Part shown: piece by piece, positions 27,480-38,741 of the stretch
How positions within the stretch are numbered: the first letter of the stretch is position 1
Layout of the letters: every line of letters begins with the position of its first letter
Assembly: GCA_019095985.1 (NCBI GenBank)
Contig: CM032667.1
Location: forward strand, 41,254,861-41,318,860
Direction of reading: 5' to 3'
Source of the DNA: Streblospio benedicti
Taxonomy: Eukaryota > Annelida > Polychaeta > Spionida > Spionidae
Length of the DNA stretch: 64,000 bases
Translations under genes and position numbers: made by a program
The notes under the pieces: generated by a model
Told to the model about the DNA's origin: nothing
Databases searched by the model: none
The model's input: only the letters and a program-made list of their open reading frames with translations

Positions 27480-27880
27480 GTATTATTTTCCACATAACGT
27501 TTTTTTCCCTTTATTATATCCCTCTTCCCACATTTTCCCCAGTCTTTATCCAACCTCCTTGGAATCCAGCATCCCTCTTTTCCGTGGCCTTTTCTCACAT
27601 CCTTTTGCCTTTGTTCTCTCCACCTAACTTCCTTATAATCCCCCACCTCCCCTTGGGATGGGAAGTAAATAAGATGATATGGTTTTAAAATAAAGGTAAT
27701 TCTCATACCAATGTTTTCTGTTCCTACCACAACTAATGGTAATTTTTTTTAACACGGTAGAACCTTCAATTAGAACGACATCCACAAAGAGACCACCTTT
27801 ATAATAAGACCACTTGTCACGACCCCAGGCCTTCATAGAGACACCACTATGAACCCTTATAAAGAAACGATCTCTATAGA
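27480..27880. other. Intron sequence private to unit 1
   Basis: Between the tail exon and the third coding exon, unit 1 carries sequence with no match in unit 2. Part of it (about 27755-27880, with CTTTATAATAAGACCACTTG and repeated RAGACCAC words) looks like a dispersed repeat. Open frames on both strands here are not supported. Confidence 0.35.
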
Positions 27881-27969
27881 GAGACTAGTAGTGGACAGCC
27901 GTCCGGGTTGTCTTGATACAGGTTCTACTAGAGTAGATTCCTTGGATTTCTTAACAAAATCAATGATCT

Positions 27970-29184
27970 TTAAAAGAGGTTCCGCCGTATTCTGTGGACC
28001 AATTGTGCCTGGTAGGTGAAGTAGCCAGTGCACACCCAGCTGCTGACCAAGACGAACAGCACCACGCCGCCCACACACAGCCCCATGTTGGCCAGCTTAC
28101 GCGCATCCCGGGCACGCGCGTGTGCACGTGAGTTCTCACCGAAACTTACTGCCTCCCGGGACTGAAAAAAAAAATCACGACTACCATATTAAATGTCAAA
28201 AACAAGATGTGTACTTAGGTTGCAGAATATTTTTGCCGGGCAATATGGCATTCTGATAAACTAGTATAGACTATATTTTGTCAGGGAGATTTTTGTTCTT
28301 ACTACATTGTAGTTTTTTCTGGTGTTTTGAAAGATGTATTGAACACTTTATGTGAAGGAAAATGTTGAAAATGGGACTGGAACTGAGCAGTGCACAGAAA
28401 CTGGTGTGTATTAGACAGGTATTGCACAGTAGTGAACTGTATTGGTCATTTCCAGATAATATGTTGAAAACGTGTATAAATAGAATGTTTAAGGTTTGGT
28501 TCTGAAGCAACCAGGAAAAGGGGGAGCCTTCACCTAAGTCGGCAGAAGGAAGGACGGTCAAAGATGTTGTGTAGTATCGGATCAGTATTCAGTGTCAGTA
28601 TTCAATAAATTTGGCAAAAGCACTGACCAATATGTTCAGTATCATGGCTGCCAGGCCGAGTGGCATGCAGCAGCAGAGCGTGACAAAGATACTGTAGCAC
28701 ATGCTGTCATCTGGCGTCCCCGTGATCGGGCTCTCCCGAGCGTTGGATCGTGTCTTCACGGCAGGAGCCGAGTGCAACACTGGAAAACAGTACACCCATA
28801 CCACTGCAGTGCAGTTTCCTCATATGACTGACAAAAACTAGTTATATTAGTGTTTGTTATTAAAATCTGTTATTGAAAGATAGAATATGAAAAAATAAAA
28901 ATAAACTAACTAGTTGCCCTCGCTCTTCACGAAACCTGCGTGCAATGGTGATCTGCTGCACACAGAACTTATCAACGGTTTGATGAAACGGTATCCACCA
29001 AGTTGCGGCAGCTCTAAGTTGTCATATTGATAATGACCAAATTCAGCCGATAATTTATTGGTAAACTAGAACAGCTCCCTCCATCTCCACGCGTTAACTC
29101 ACCCTCGTCCTCGCTATCGTCGTCGTCATGGTACTGGGGCAGCAGCGCCGCTTTCTGCTCGGGGCCTCGCTTGTCCGTCATCAT
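27970..29184 (-). CDS. Dispanin/CD225-family membrane protein, left copy, 141 aa, tail not joined
   Basis: Minus-strand exons are 29184-29103 (27 codons, phase 1), 28779-28628 and 28161-27970 with TAA at 27970. The N terminus (MMTDKRGPEQKAALLPQYHD, then DDDSEDE) is short and acidic. Exon 2 ends in SMCYSIFVTLCCCMPLGLAA and MILNIL, a hydrophobic segment with a Cys cluster as in CD225 proteins. Exon 3 has SREAVSFGENSRAHARARDA, RKLANMG and a second membrane segment, CVGGVVLFVLVSSWVC. The spacing S...A...A+DA+K after the first segment is the CD225 (Pfam PF04505) pattern shared with IFITM and PRRT proteins. Relative to the paralogue, about 15 bases spanning the exon 3 splice donor are missing, so the frame reads on through former intron and ends AQLVHRIRRNLF. 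Family members act in membrane trafficking or fusion control; this one's role is unknown. Confidence 0.75.
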
Positions 29185-30900
29185 GGCGCCGGCTGAAATC
29201 CGCAGACGAAACAAGGGTCATTTTAAACATATGAAGTGCGTGCCTGGCATCGTATGGATGATTACAGTTTTTGATGTTTAAATGCTGTTGTTGATGTGGG
29301 TTTTGTTTTGTGTATGTGTTTTTGTTTTGTTTATAATTGCGTCTGCAAACGATAAAATTAAGTGAATCAGACGATATCAATTGTTGGCATTAGAAAGGCG
29401 TGTACCATCTTTACAGTAGGCCCAGCAGATCCAATTTCACTATGGAGAAGAGATTTTTTTTATTTCAATTTTCGTATAAATATGCATTGTAGTTGTCCTA
29501 TAAAATTGAAGTGTCATTAGGGACAACCTCAAAGCTTCTATTATATTTCTATTATTAATAGATTATTAAACCATGTTGCTTATGTTTGTTTTTCTTACCA
29601 TGTGCAATAGAAGTCGTTAAAATAAAAGATGACTTTTTAGCATTTTAGTTTGAAAACTGCATTCTGGTGACGTTTTACAGAAATATAGCGTAAATAATCA
29701 GCAAACACAAAGACCACAATTAGAATAATTCTACTTATCTTTTTTGTTTCTATTATAAATCAGTGTAAATGATTTGTTATTCAGTGCAAATGTAAGTGTT
29801 GTCATAAATAAATTGTCTAATAAATTATTTTGGCACACGATGAAGTCCTGAAACAAAGTTGGGAAGGTTCCTCCTAGCGCATGACTGTTGACCGTTTGAG
29901 AATGTGCTCTGTTTACCAGATTGAAAGTATGGGGAAAAGTTTATAGCCTTTTAAATGACATGTTTAACACACAAAAAAAGTGTGCAAATTGGCTACATTA
30001 CTACGGCTGATACGGCTTCAATATTGGAACCGTCTGACTCCAGCGTAAGAAATTGCGTTTTTAAATGTATCACTTACTAAAGTTTGAATGTTTTTTTTTT
30101 TCTTCTTAGAACTTGCAATATCAGCTATGGAAATTTGTTAATGAAATATAGCATTTAAATGTATATAGACTTTTGTTATTTTTAGTATACTAAATACCTG
30201 TTTGTAGTTTTTATGGAATGCATTTTTTAGTGGGAATCACACAGTAAAATTACATTGATATGCCTTATAATATGGCGCACATGATTTACATAAATAAGCT
30301 CCAAATATATTATTTATTTAAAATGTTTCAACTCTTTTATAGCAAGTAAACTATTTGTTTGGTTATTTGTGCCATAGACCCACGATTTACACTATCATTA
30401 GATACAAAATCCTCACTATCTACCTTGACGAATATATCCAGTGAATACCATATACTTGCAGTGTCGCTTTATTTTCACTGCTACCTGACTTGGCCCAGGG
30501 AATCTTATGATAAGGTCTGTTATGCCTCAGTTGGTTAAGTGTCCCCTTCTACTACTTCTACTACACTATTATTTAATGCGCAAATATGGGCAATGCAGGA
30601 AGTATGGTTTAATAGTGTGATGACTAGCATGATGTTTGTCTTGTCATTTTTTTAGAAAGAAAAAAACACACACAATCAACTTATCTTCAATGTATACGTC
30701 GTATTTTGCGTAGTATGATATCTAGTGAATACAATATAATATTTATTAATGAAGACTGTTGTGTGTTTTCATTAAAGAAATATTATATTATATCATTGCC
30801 TTAATACATGGTTAAGCACTATAGGAACAGACAATCGTGCATACCAATGAGGTAATCCTGTACATATGTATATAGATATAATATGTAATATGGAAAATAC
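29185..30900. other. Upstream region of the left dispanin gene
   Basis: No coding exon is supported. Two blocks are conserved with unit 2: about 29830-30120 (with GGCTGATACGGCTTCAA and GAACCGTCTGACTCCAGC) and 30380-30560. They may hold promoter or 5' UTR sequence, because they are kept while the DNA between them differs. Confidence 0.35.
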
Positions 30901-31079
30901 TGTACATTATGAAGACTTTTCTAAAAGTAGAAAAATATTCATAAAGTGAGGAAAGCACCGTGAGTTCTTGGGAATCTTGTTTACACTGCTTATAAGCAGT
31001 CTCACAATATCTACCCGTGGGCCTAATATAGCGTGTTTTTCTGAAACCTTTATAGAACTGGGATCAGTACCGTCTAGTC

Positions 31080-31433
31080 TTAGGGATGATGTACATTTTG
31101 TCACGCTCATCAAAAGTGGAACAGTGTTCTCTTTTTTCTTGACCCCACCCCCCCCCCCAACAGTGGAAACATCAGATGTGTGACATAATTGAAGAACATC
31201 TACACAGTGTTTCACAATATTTATTCAAATATTACTTATATATGCCATGAAATAATATTTATTATATATCAGGAATGTAAATCATAATATTAATTTATGT
31301 GTGAAATCTGCTGTGTATCTCTTTTTTAATGCCACATTTAAATAGTAAATAGTGGAATTCTCATATGAATTTTTTTAGCGCGCAAGATAAAATATTAGAC
31401 CCACAAAAAAGTGGAATATCCAAAACCATATCC
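31080..31433. other. Spacer between the two duplicated units
   Basis: About 350 bases without a counterpart in either unit, AT-rich, with a CCCCCCCCC run near 31147. No gene seen. Confidence 0.5.
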
Positions 31434-32365
31434 TTTATGAATATTTGATTGTAGTTTGAGCAGTAGGAAGGTAGATTACATACTAGTGTAGATTTTAAGT
31501 GATTTCCCCGCGATATAAAACAAGAGAGAGATGGTTTTTAATATCTCAGAAAAAATATTTATTCGAAAATAGATTTATAGTGATAAAAAACGCAAATACT
31601 ATGTGAATAATCAAATTGTATAGATATTTTAATGGTTAACTGTTTGGCATCATGTTTTTTACTATTTATTTTATTTTCGTATTTTATTTTTAGTATCATT
31701 GAAATTGATATGTATTACAGATTTCATTTATATTACAAAGATTTGATAGTTAAGAATCATGAAATATATTTATCACAGATGTATGAGTCACTGCCAAGGT
31801 TTGCTTAACTGAATTATGTAATCTCAAGTCTTTAAATACGACATAATTGTATTTATACTTCTGAGGTGGTCTAAAAGGAAATGAATCAAAGGCAGCATTT
31901 ATGTAGAGCTGAGTGTATTTATATTATAATGTATAAGATCCTTTTTTAAGGATTTCTTATAAGAAAAACACAAAGAAGGATTAAGAGGTCAGGGGTTCTG
32001 ATAACATCTAAATCTTGATGGTCTCTGTCCTGGTTGTACTCCTGTATTTATGCTGGAAACATTAATTGGTCTTATTTTTGAGTTTTAGTTAAGAGACCTA
32101 AGGTTTTTGGTAATCTGCAATTTCAGAAATAGCCATAGAAATATTCCACCAAAAACAGAATGACAAATTAAGAAAATTCAGTATTTTGATGGTACATGGT
32201 ACTAGTTATTGAAAAATCAGATTGCATGCTCTGTTATTGTTATGTATTTTATGGGAAATGTGAACAGACTGCTTTTTTCATGTATAACTACATGATTTAA
32301 TGCCAAAATGCATTCACAACATTATTTTTATTGTATCTGCCTATCCTTTTGAAAGCTTTAAGTTA

Positions 32366-32546
32366 TAGGCCAGTCAATTTGAACATTGAAATGGAAATTT
32401 TGACCAACGAACAAATTTGTGTGTTTTTGTGTTCTTTTAGGTCTCAGGAATGAGTGAAAAAAATTCCCCAAAAATCCAAGTTGGGCAAAGTTGATTTTTA
32501 TGCGATTTTCAAAATGGCCGCCAAAATTGACATAATATTGCCCATA
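32366..32546. mobile_element. About 180-bp insertion with TTA flanks in unit 2
   Basis: Unit 1 reads AGTTACTTAATC at the empty site. Unit 2 reads AGTTA, then about 180 bases, then TTACTTAATC, so TTA is duplicated. The insert has AAATGGCCGCCAAAATTG and no open frame of note. Its terminal repeats are weak. Confidence 0.6.
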
Positions 32547-33237
32547 TTACTTAATCAACTTGTTTATGTCTTTTTAATTTATCTCCACTGTGTACACATG
32601 CAATTCATAAATACCTGTCTGGTGTATTTTATATATAAAACTCCCGATATATGTACATTTTTTGTTCCCAAATTTAGTCTTAAACTTGTTGATGTTCATT
32701 GACACATTTTTATTTACCTTTTCAATTTGTTTGTGCATAACTGAAAAGGAACTGCTTTGAATACAAAAGAGATGTTGATTCTTGGGTAACATCTGTTATA
32801 TGGTCTTGTTTTCTATGTACACCATGTAATGATGTTTTGATCTCAATTTTTCCCACCTGATTTAAGTAGTTATCAATTTTGCTCGAATGGTTTGATATCA
32901 TTAGACAAATCAATGTATGATGCAAAATTAGTTGGTGATTGAAACCTGTAAAAGAAACATATAGATTTTGTTCAAACACCAAATGATGACTTGAATCATG
33001 CTAGTTAGGATCAGATGATCAATTCATAAAAGTGCCAATTCATTGGTTTTAAATATTTTCAATATTAACATTTGACAATATTTTTATGATTTATTTCGGG
33101 TACTCATAATGAAGTATATTTACAATTTAAAAAATATGTATTTTCATATAGATTACTTTTGAAACCACTTACAAAAATAAGTTATAGATGTTTATAAATA
33201 AAATATGAAAACTTATTACTATGTGTATACTTTTATC

Positions 33238-33557
33238 ATTCTTTTTCATGTAATTTCATTGGTTATCATGACCCAGAAGTATCCGATAACACGGAGAGGG
33301 TTATCACCCCTGTTCGACCAGGGGTGATACTATGGTTATGCTTGTTCTCAGCTGGACTACTTCTTCACATTTTCAAAAACAATGTTTAGATTGTTTAGAA
33401 AAGAATGATAAATAAAAAAACAGGTTTGTTGTGTAACATGAATTGTTTTATCAGGATTCATTCTTGTGATGCATCAGGTTTGCCATGATACGACCCAAGA
33501 ACTCACCGGATAAAACAATTCATGATACAAACTCACTTGGTTTTGTCTGTCTCTTAT
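33238..33557 (+). mobile_element. 320-bp MITE, copy 1
   Basis: Begins ATTCTTTTTCATGTAATTTC and is absent from the matching place in unit 1 (near 26205). A second copy lies in the opposite orientation at 36601-36944, ending TGAAATTACATGAAAAAGAAT-like sequence. The interior has GGTTATCACCCCT-type inverted pairs and AACAATTCATGA words. It is non-coding. Confidence 0.75.
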
Positions 33558-34327
33558 CTTCAAATAGACTTTTTGTGCAGAAATGGAAAAGTGACTGTTT
33601 TATTTCGATATCCAGGAATCAAACTAAGAATCTTGCAATTGGTAAATGGTATAATTGTTTTTTTCATCAAATAATTTTGATTTCAAATGGAAAGCCCTAA
33701 AATTGCAGTTATAAGTATTATTATTGGAATAGGTGACCCCTGATCATCTTGGATATGGTAGTTAGGTACTGCAGGTCACAAGCAACACCATGAACGTACG
33801 ATTTGGTCTGTGAATTTTTTTTCAATAATGCCGACCATAAGAAACATAGGCAGATTCAGGTTTTTGGAAAAGGGGGGGCACCCCCCCCCCCTGGAAAACT
33901 CGTTAAAATATATTATGAGAAATAAAAAGTATTGCTCATTTATTTTCTATTTTCAAAATTCTTGATACAAAATTTTAGTTCACATTTTTATAGATTTTTA
34001 AAGTCGTCTGTATCGCAAATATCGCTAAAAATTATACATGGTATATGTACAAAGGTATAATTATCTTGAATAACACAAATAAGCCCAAATAGAAGCAAAT
34101 TTATTAGAATAAAAATCACTCATCTGCATTAATCATATTCATCTAGTACTGAAGACGGATAGATTTTTTTAAATCTTAGTTTGTTAGCAAACTGTCAAAC
34201 TTGTGCTTTGTTCATACAAAGAAGGATGTGTGCAAGACGTAATGCGCTGTCGATTTAGCACCTCCGTTTAATAATCATTTGTTAGTATACTTTTATAATC
34301 CTTTCGACTATTTATTTTATTTATAAC

Positions 34328-34333
34328 TTTATT
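34328..34333 (-). terminator. Poly(A) signal AATAAA of the right dispanin gene
   Basis: Minus-strand AATAAA about 56 bases past the stop codon at 34389, conserved in unit 1. Confidence 0.6.
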
Positions 34334-34388
34334 TTGCTCAAAAAGCCCTATAAAAACATGCTTGATAAAAAAAAGGTCAAACGATTAA

Positions 34389-37300
34389 TTAATGATTAGC
34401 TGCTGGCAGTAGCTCTTTAAGATACTTTCCCTGACTGCCACCATGTCCCTGACCCAACATAGAGCCTGGCGCTTTCTGCTCGCGATGGTGCTGTATTACA
34501 TCATGATCACCATCGTTCTCGTCCCCATGCCCCTCACCACCATGCCCATGTCCCCCCATCATCCCCATCATATCATGACCAGCCTCATTCCCTTCATGTC
34601 CACCGTGCTCCTTCATTTTGTCCATCATTTCCTCCATGATGCCAGCCATGCCTCCCTTCTCCCCTGCGGGCCGGCAACCAGGGCCCTCCTGCCCCTCTTT
34701 GCATGGAGGCAGCATCATCTTCATCAGGTCACTTCTGCCGTTACCGCCATGGTTCTGACGCTGCACAGCCATGGTCTGCTGTTGCTCTGAAATATAAATA
34801 TGATAACATACATAACATACATATTATCAACACTTCACAAGTGAATTTCTGTGCCTGGTGAGGTTGGAGTTGTAATGGGTAAAGAAAGCTCACATCACAT
34901 CACTCATTGCTAGTCTTTTTTTTCCACATAACGTTTTTTTGCCCAAGCCCAAGGTTCGGAAGCCTTGTTAAACGGCGTGTCTTGTGGAGAGCACGTAAAA
35001 GAACTCACATAGCTTGAAAACAATAGCTAGTGTGATCCCTCCACTCACCCTTGGCTCAGTTGGTTACCTAACCTGCCAAACAAACAGCACCACATTGGAA
35101 ATAAGCAATACATATGTACGCGTTCATGTGCTATCCTTGGAACATTAGACCGATTTTAAGGCATGCATTAAGGCATAAATGCCTTTCCGACCGGCAAAGG
35201 GTTAAACTAACTTACTACCTCTACTACTACTAGTAGAGGACAGCTGTCCAGGTGGTCTTGATACAGGTTCTACTAGAGTATATTTCTTAAATTTGTAACT
35301 AAATCAATGATCTTTAAAAGATGTTCTGCCGTATTCTGTGGACCAAAATGTGCCTTACCCCTGACGACCTTGTAGGCGAGGAAACCATACAAGCAGAACA
35401 AGACGATCAGACCCACTACGCCCAGACACAGCCCCATGTTGGCCAGCTTACGGGCATCCCGGGCACGCGCGTGTGCACGCAATGTCTCGCCGAAACTTAC
35501 TGCCTCCCGGGACTGAAAAATAATCACGACTACCATAATATGTCAAAAACAAAGTGTGTACTTAGGTTGCAGAATATTTTGGCCGGGCAATATGGCATTC
35601 TGATAAACTAGTATAGACTTAAATTTTGTCAGGCAGATTATTCTTTTTAGGGAACGATACCGGGGGAGCCGTCCATTTTTTGAGGCTCTAAGAAAAAGCT
35701 AACCGACCCCCCCATCAACATTTTAAAAAGTTGAGTGACCCCCCACACACACACACCCGCTAAAGAAATGTCCTCTATATAGTCATTGCATTGCTAAAAG
35801 AAAATATTAAAAAAAACATACTGTAGTACGATAAAAAAGTTCAGCGACCCCCCAAAAGGAATCAGAAAAGTTAGACGACCGCCCCCCTGCCCCCCCCCCA
35901 TATTTTTGGACAACCCCACCAGTATCATTATTTATGATAGTTCCCTTACTACAATGGAGTTTTTCCCTGGTGTTTGAGAGGTGTATTGAATGCTGTATGT
36001 GAAGGAAATGTTGAAAATGAGACTGGAACTGAACAGTGCACAGCAGCTGGTGTGTATAGACAGGTACTGCGCGGTAGTGAACTGTATTGGTCATTGTTTC
36101 TAGATAATCTGTTGAAAACGTGTATAAAAACAGATTGGTTCTGAAGCAATTAGGAAAAAAAGGGTAATCCTTCATCCAAGTCGGCAGAAGGAAGGACAGC
36201 CACCAATATTATGTGGTATAGGATCAGTATTCCGTGTCATTATTCAATAAATTTGGCAAAAGCACTGACCAATATGCTCAGTATCATGGCTGCCAGACCG
36301 AGCGGCCAGCAGCAGCAGAGCGTGACAAAGATACTGTAGCACATGCTGTCAGCTGGCGCCCCCGTGATCGGGCTCTCCCGAGCGTTGGATCGTGTCTTCA
36401 CGGCAGGAGCCGAGTGCAACACTGTAAAACAGTACACGTGCCACACTGCAGTTTCCTCATATGATAGAAACGAATTATCTCTGTGTTTGTTATTAAAATC
36501 TGTTATTGAAAGATAAAAGATGAAAAAAAACTAACTCTTGCTCTTCACGCATTCTACATACACTGGTGATAGGCAAACAGAACTTATCAAAGGTTTGATG
36601 AATAGACAAAATCGGGTGAGTTTGTAATATGAATTATGTTATCAGGTGAGTGCTTGGGGCATATCACCGCTAGCCCAAAGGGCGAGTCTGATGATCACAA
36701 GAACGAATCCTGATAAACTAATTACACAACAAACCCGGTTTACACAACAAACCCGGTTTTGTATTTGTCATTCTTTTCTAAATAATTACAACACTGTTTT
36801 AAAAAAATTAAAAAGTAGTCCGGCTGAGTACAAGCATGATAACCATGGTATCACCCCTCTTTGAAGAGTGGTGATAACCCTCTCCGGGTTATCGGATACT
36901 TCTAGATCATGATAATCAATGAAATTACATGAAAAAGAATGATAAAACGGTATTTACAAAGTTTCGGCAGCTATTTACCACGTTGACAATGACCAAAACA
37001 TAGGCCAATCCAAGGGGGGCGCAGGGAGCGCCCCCCACCCCCCTTTTCCCCACCAAAATATCTTAATTTCGTCAGGTTTTTGGCATGTATTGCTATCGAT
37101 CACACATACGAAAGGCATGAAATCCCATACGTGTGCCCCCCCCTTCTGAAAACCTGGATCTGCCTATAGCCAAATTCCGATGATAATATATATTGACCGA
37201 GATTGGAGTGTCAATCGCAAAAATTGAGCATGCTGACGTCTGATTTCAGACATCAGACGTCAGCATGCTCAATTTTGCGATTGACACGACAATCGAAAGT

Positions 37301-37765
37301 GGTCAATCACCATTCTATCATGACTAAAAATCCATTTTCATGATTTTATTTTTAAAATAAATCATATTATAACATTCAACATTCAAGTCAATTTTTGTTT
37401 GTTTTGAGCGGGAGACGTCAATTCCTACAGTTTTTGGCTGCTGAGGCGTTAGTCTAAACTGTTGCACTCCACACAGCATGAACACGCCTTACTACGTCAG
37501 CGGCTGTATTGATATTGTGAGGAGTTTAGACTAACGCCGTGGTTTTTTTGGGGAGCGTGTTTTCCATCGCAAAATTAAGCACGGAGATTGACCAATCAGC
37601 GTGGGTTATTGGCGGTGATTTTTGCACGGAATGATAGAATGGTGAATTAAAACAGCTCCCTCCATCTCCACGAGTTGACTCACCCTCGTCCTCGCTATCG
37701 TCGTCGTCATGGTACTGGGGCAGCAGCACCGCTTTCTGCTCGGGGCCTCGCTTGTCCGTAATCAT
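34389..37765 (-). CDS. Dispanin/CD225-family membrane protein with Met/His/Gly-rich C-terminal tail, 261 aa
   Basis: Minus-strand exons are 37765-37684, 36421-36270, 35512-35359 and 34786-34389. They total 786 nt with every phase consistent and borders of standard form (donor GGG|gtaagg after exon 3). Residues 1-27 are the acidic cytosolic N terminus (MITDKRGPEQKAVLLPQYHD). Exon 2 gives the first hydrophobic segment with CCCWPLGLAAMILSIL. Exon 3 gives the conserved CD225 loop (AHARARDARKLANMG) and the second segment, CLGVVGLIVLFCLYGFLAYK. The tail of about 132 residues has a Cys pair (PPCKEGQEGPGC), MEEMMDKMKEHGGHEGNEAG, HDMMGMMGGHGHGGEGHGDE and ends LKELLPAANH. Clustered Met, His and Asp/Glu are typical metal ligands, so copper or zinc binding is a reasonable guess, and family topology would put the tail outside the cytosol. 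No close family member with such a tail is known to me. Confidence 0.8.
34937..35090 (+). repeat. SINE-like repeat, copy 1
   Basis: Shares its sequence with 60841-60965: AAGGTTC.(G/A)AAGCCTTGTTAAA, then GTGTCT.GTG, CTAGT..(T)CCCTCCAC and finally GGCTCA(G/A)TTGGTTACCTAACCTGCC. The words GGTTCGGAAGCC and TGGCTCAGTTGG resemble tRNA B and A boxes, although in reversed order, so a tRNA-related origin is only suggested. Confidence 0.5.
35650..35945. mobile_element. PIF/Harbinger-like MITE in an intron of the right dispanin gene
   Basis: Ends GGGAACGATACC / TATCATAAATAATGATACT...GTTCCC (short, imperfect inverted repeats), with TTA on both sides (35647-35649, 35946-35948). Unit 1 has no insert at the equivalent place (near 28300). 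The interior is rich in GACCCCCC runs. Confidence 0.65.
36601..36944 (-). mobile_element. 320-bp MITE, copy 2 (inverted relative to copy 1)
   Basis: Reverse-complement relative of 33238-33557, inserted between GTTTGATGA and AACGGTAT of the unit 1 sequence (near 28985). It holds a direct repeat of ACACAACAAACCCGGTTT. It lies in the first intron of the right dispanin gene. Confidence 0.7.
37001..37172. mobile_element. Inverted-repeat element related to 10625-10751
   Basis: Ends ATAGGCCAATCCAAGGGGG / ...CCTGGATCTGCCTAT are imperfect inverted copies. The interior shares GGCATGAAATCCCATACGTG-like sequence and C runs with the element at 10625. It is absent from unit 1. Confidence 0.6.
37196..37645 (-). 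mobile_element. Foldback/MITE element, copy 2 (enlarged palindrome)
   Basis: Reverse-complement copy of 9597-10012, inserted just upstream of exon 1 sequence of the right dispanin gene in transcript order (intron 1 side) and absent from unit 1. Its central palindrome has an extra inverted segment (TGACGTCTGAT ... ATCAGACGTCA) that copy 1 lacks. Confidence 0.8.
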
Positions 37766-38109
37766 GGCGCCGGCTGAAATCCGCAGACGAAACTAGGCTC
37801 ATTTTAAACAAATGAAGTGCATGCCTTGACACTCTAGCACAAAACCCGAAAATGTTGCCTAGGTGTTTGTTTTGTCATTTGCCGCATTTTATGCATTTGC
37901 CGTATTTGTCAAAGCCGTGACAACTGATATGCATGGTGTGACAATTCACCTCTAATCAGAAATTAAACTTTTCATACACACTAGTTCATGTTAGGTCTCT
38001 ATATTATATGTGTTTGTTGCATAAGATTTTTAAACGTTGCATTAGAAATGAAATGTTAGGGCAAACCAGTGTTTTTCTGGGAAAAAAATGCCACTTTTAA
38101 TTAGGTCTA

Positions 38110-38700
38110 AATATATATATATATATATATATATATAGCACCATATTATATGTGTTTGTTGCATACGAATGGACCAATAAGAAATGTTTCTTGTTTTTTT
38201 TTATGCTCAACATCCCAGACAAATTATGTACCGATGGACGGACGGACGGACAATTGGTTAGAATTGTTTCTTACTTAAGCCAGTGTATCTATTAAACAAC
38301 CCAATCCAAATCTCACCCCTCGTCCCCTACCGCCGAACGCCATGGTATTGGGGCAGCATATCATGTCCCATAGAAAATAAATGCCTTGATAATATATCAT
38401 TTATACCAAGCTACATCCATAGAAATGACCAGCACTGAAACTTACATCGGTCTGACTGTAGGGAACCTTCAATTTGGGATACCACCCACAAACACAGCTT
38501 CAGCAATGTGCATTTTGCATGTAGAACAAGCACATATGGCAAATGCTTGGTATATATATATATATATATATAGATATATATATAACGTTATATATATATA
38601 TATATATATAGGATATATATTATATGTGTTTGTTGCATAAGATTTTTTAAATATATATAATATATGATATGCAATCTACTGTTTATATATGTTATATGAG

Positions 38701-38740
<40 letters not shown>
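38110..38740. repeat. (AT)n/(TA)n microsatellite clusters
   Basis: Several pure TA runs, at about 38110-38136, 38552-38615 and 38700-38740, separated by partly repeated sequence containing TTATATGTGTTTGTTGCATA, which occurs three times (near 38005, 38146 and 38620). Absent from unit 1. Confidence 0.85.

Positions 38741-38741
<1 letters not shown>

Larger units (their letters stand above)
24511..31079. repeat. Segmental tandem duplication, unit 1 (left copy)
   Basis: This 6.6-kb block matches 31434-40679 in the same orientation, block after block: 24511-26460 with 31434-33840, 26990-27460 with 34330-34880, 27880-28200 with 35230-35560, 28270-28990 with 35945-36600, 29060-29225 with 37650-37810, 29830-30120 with 38820-39140, 30380-30560 with 39420-39600, and 30660-31079 with 40215-40679. 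The units carry one dispanin gene each on the minus strand. Unit 1 is shorter because it lacks most of the transposon insertions seen in unit 2. Confidence 0.9.

Noticed and set aside
28592-28831. Plus-strand frame opposite dispanin exon 2 (also at 36234-36464)
   Set aside because: The minus strand has the splice borders and the CD225 sequence.
30907-31215. Minus-strand frame of about 100 residues at the edge of duplication unit 1
   Set aside because: The matching sequence in unit 2 (40500-40679) is highly conserved but carries a length change that is not a multiple of three, so the frame is not maintained.
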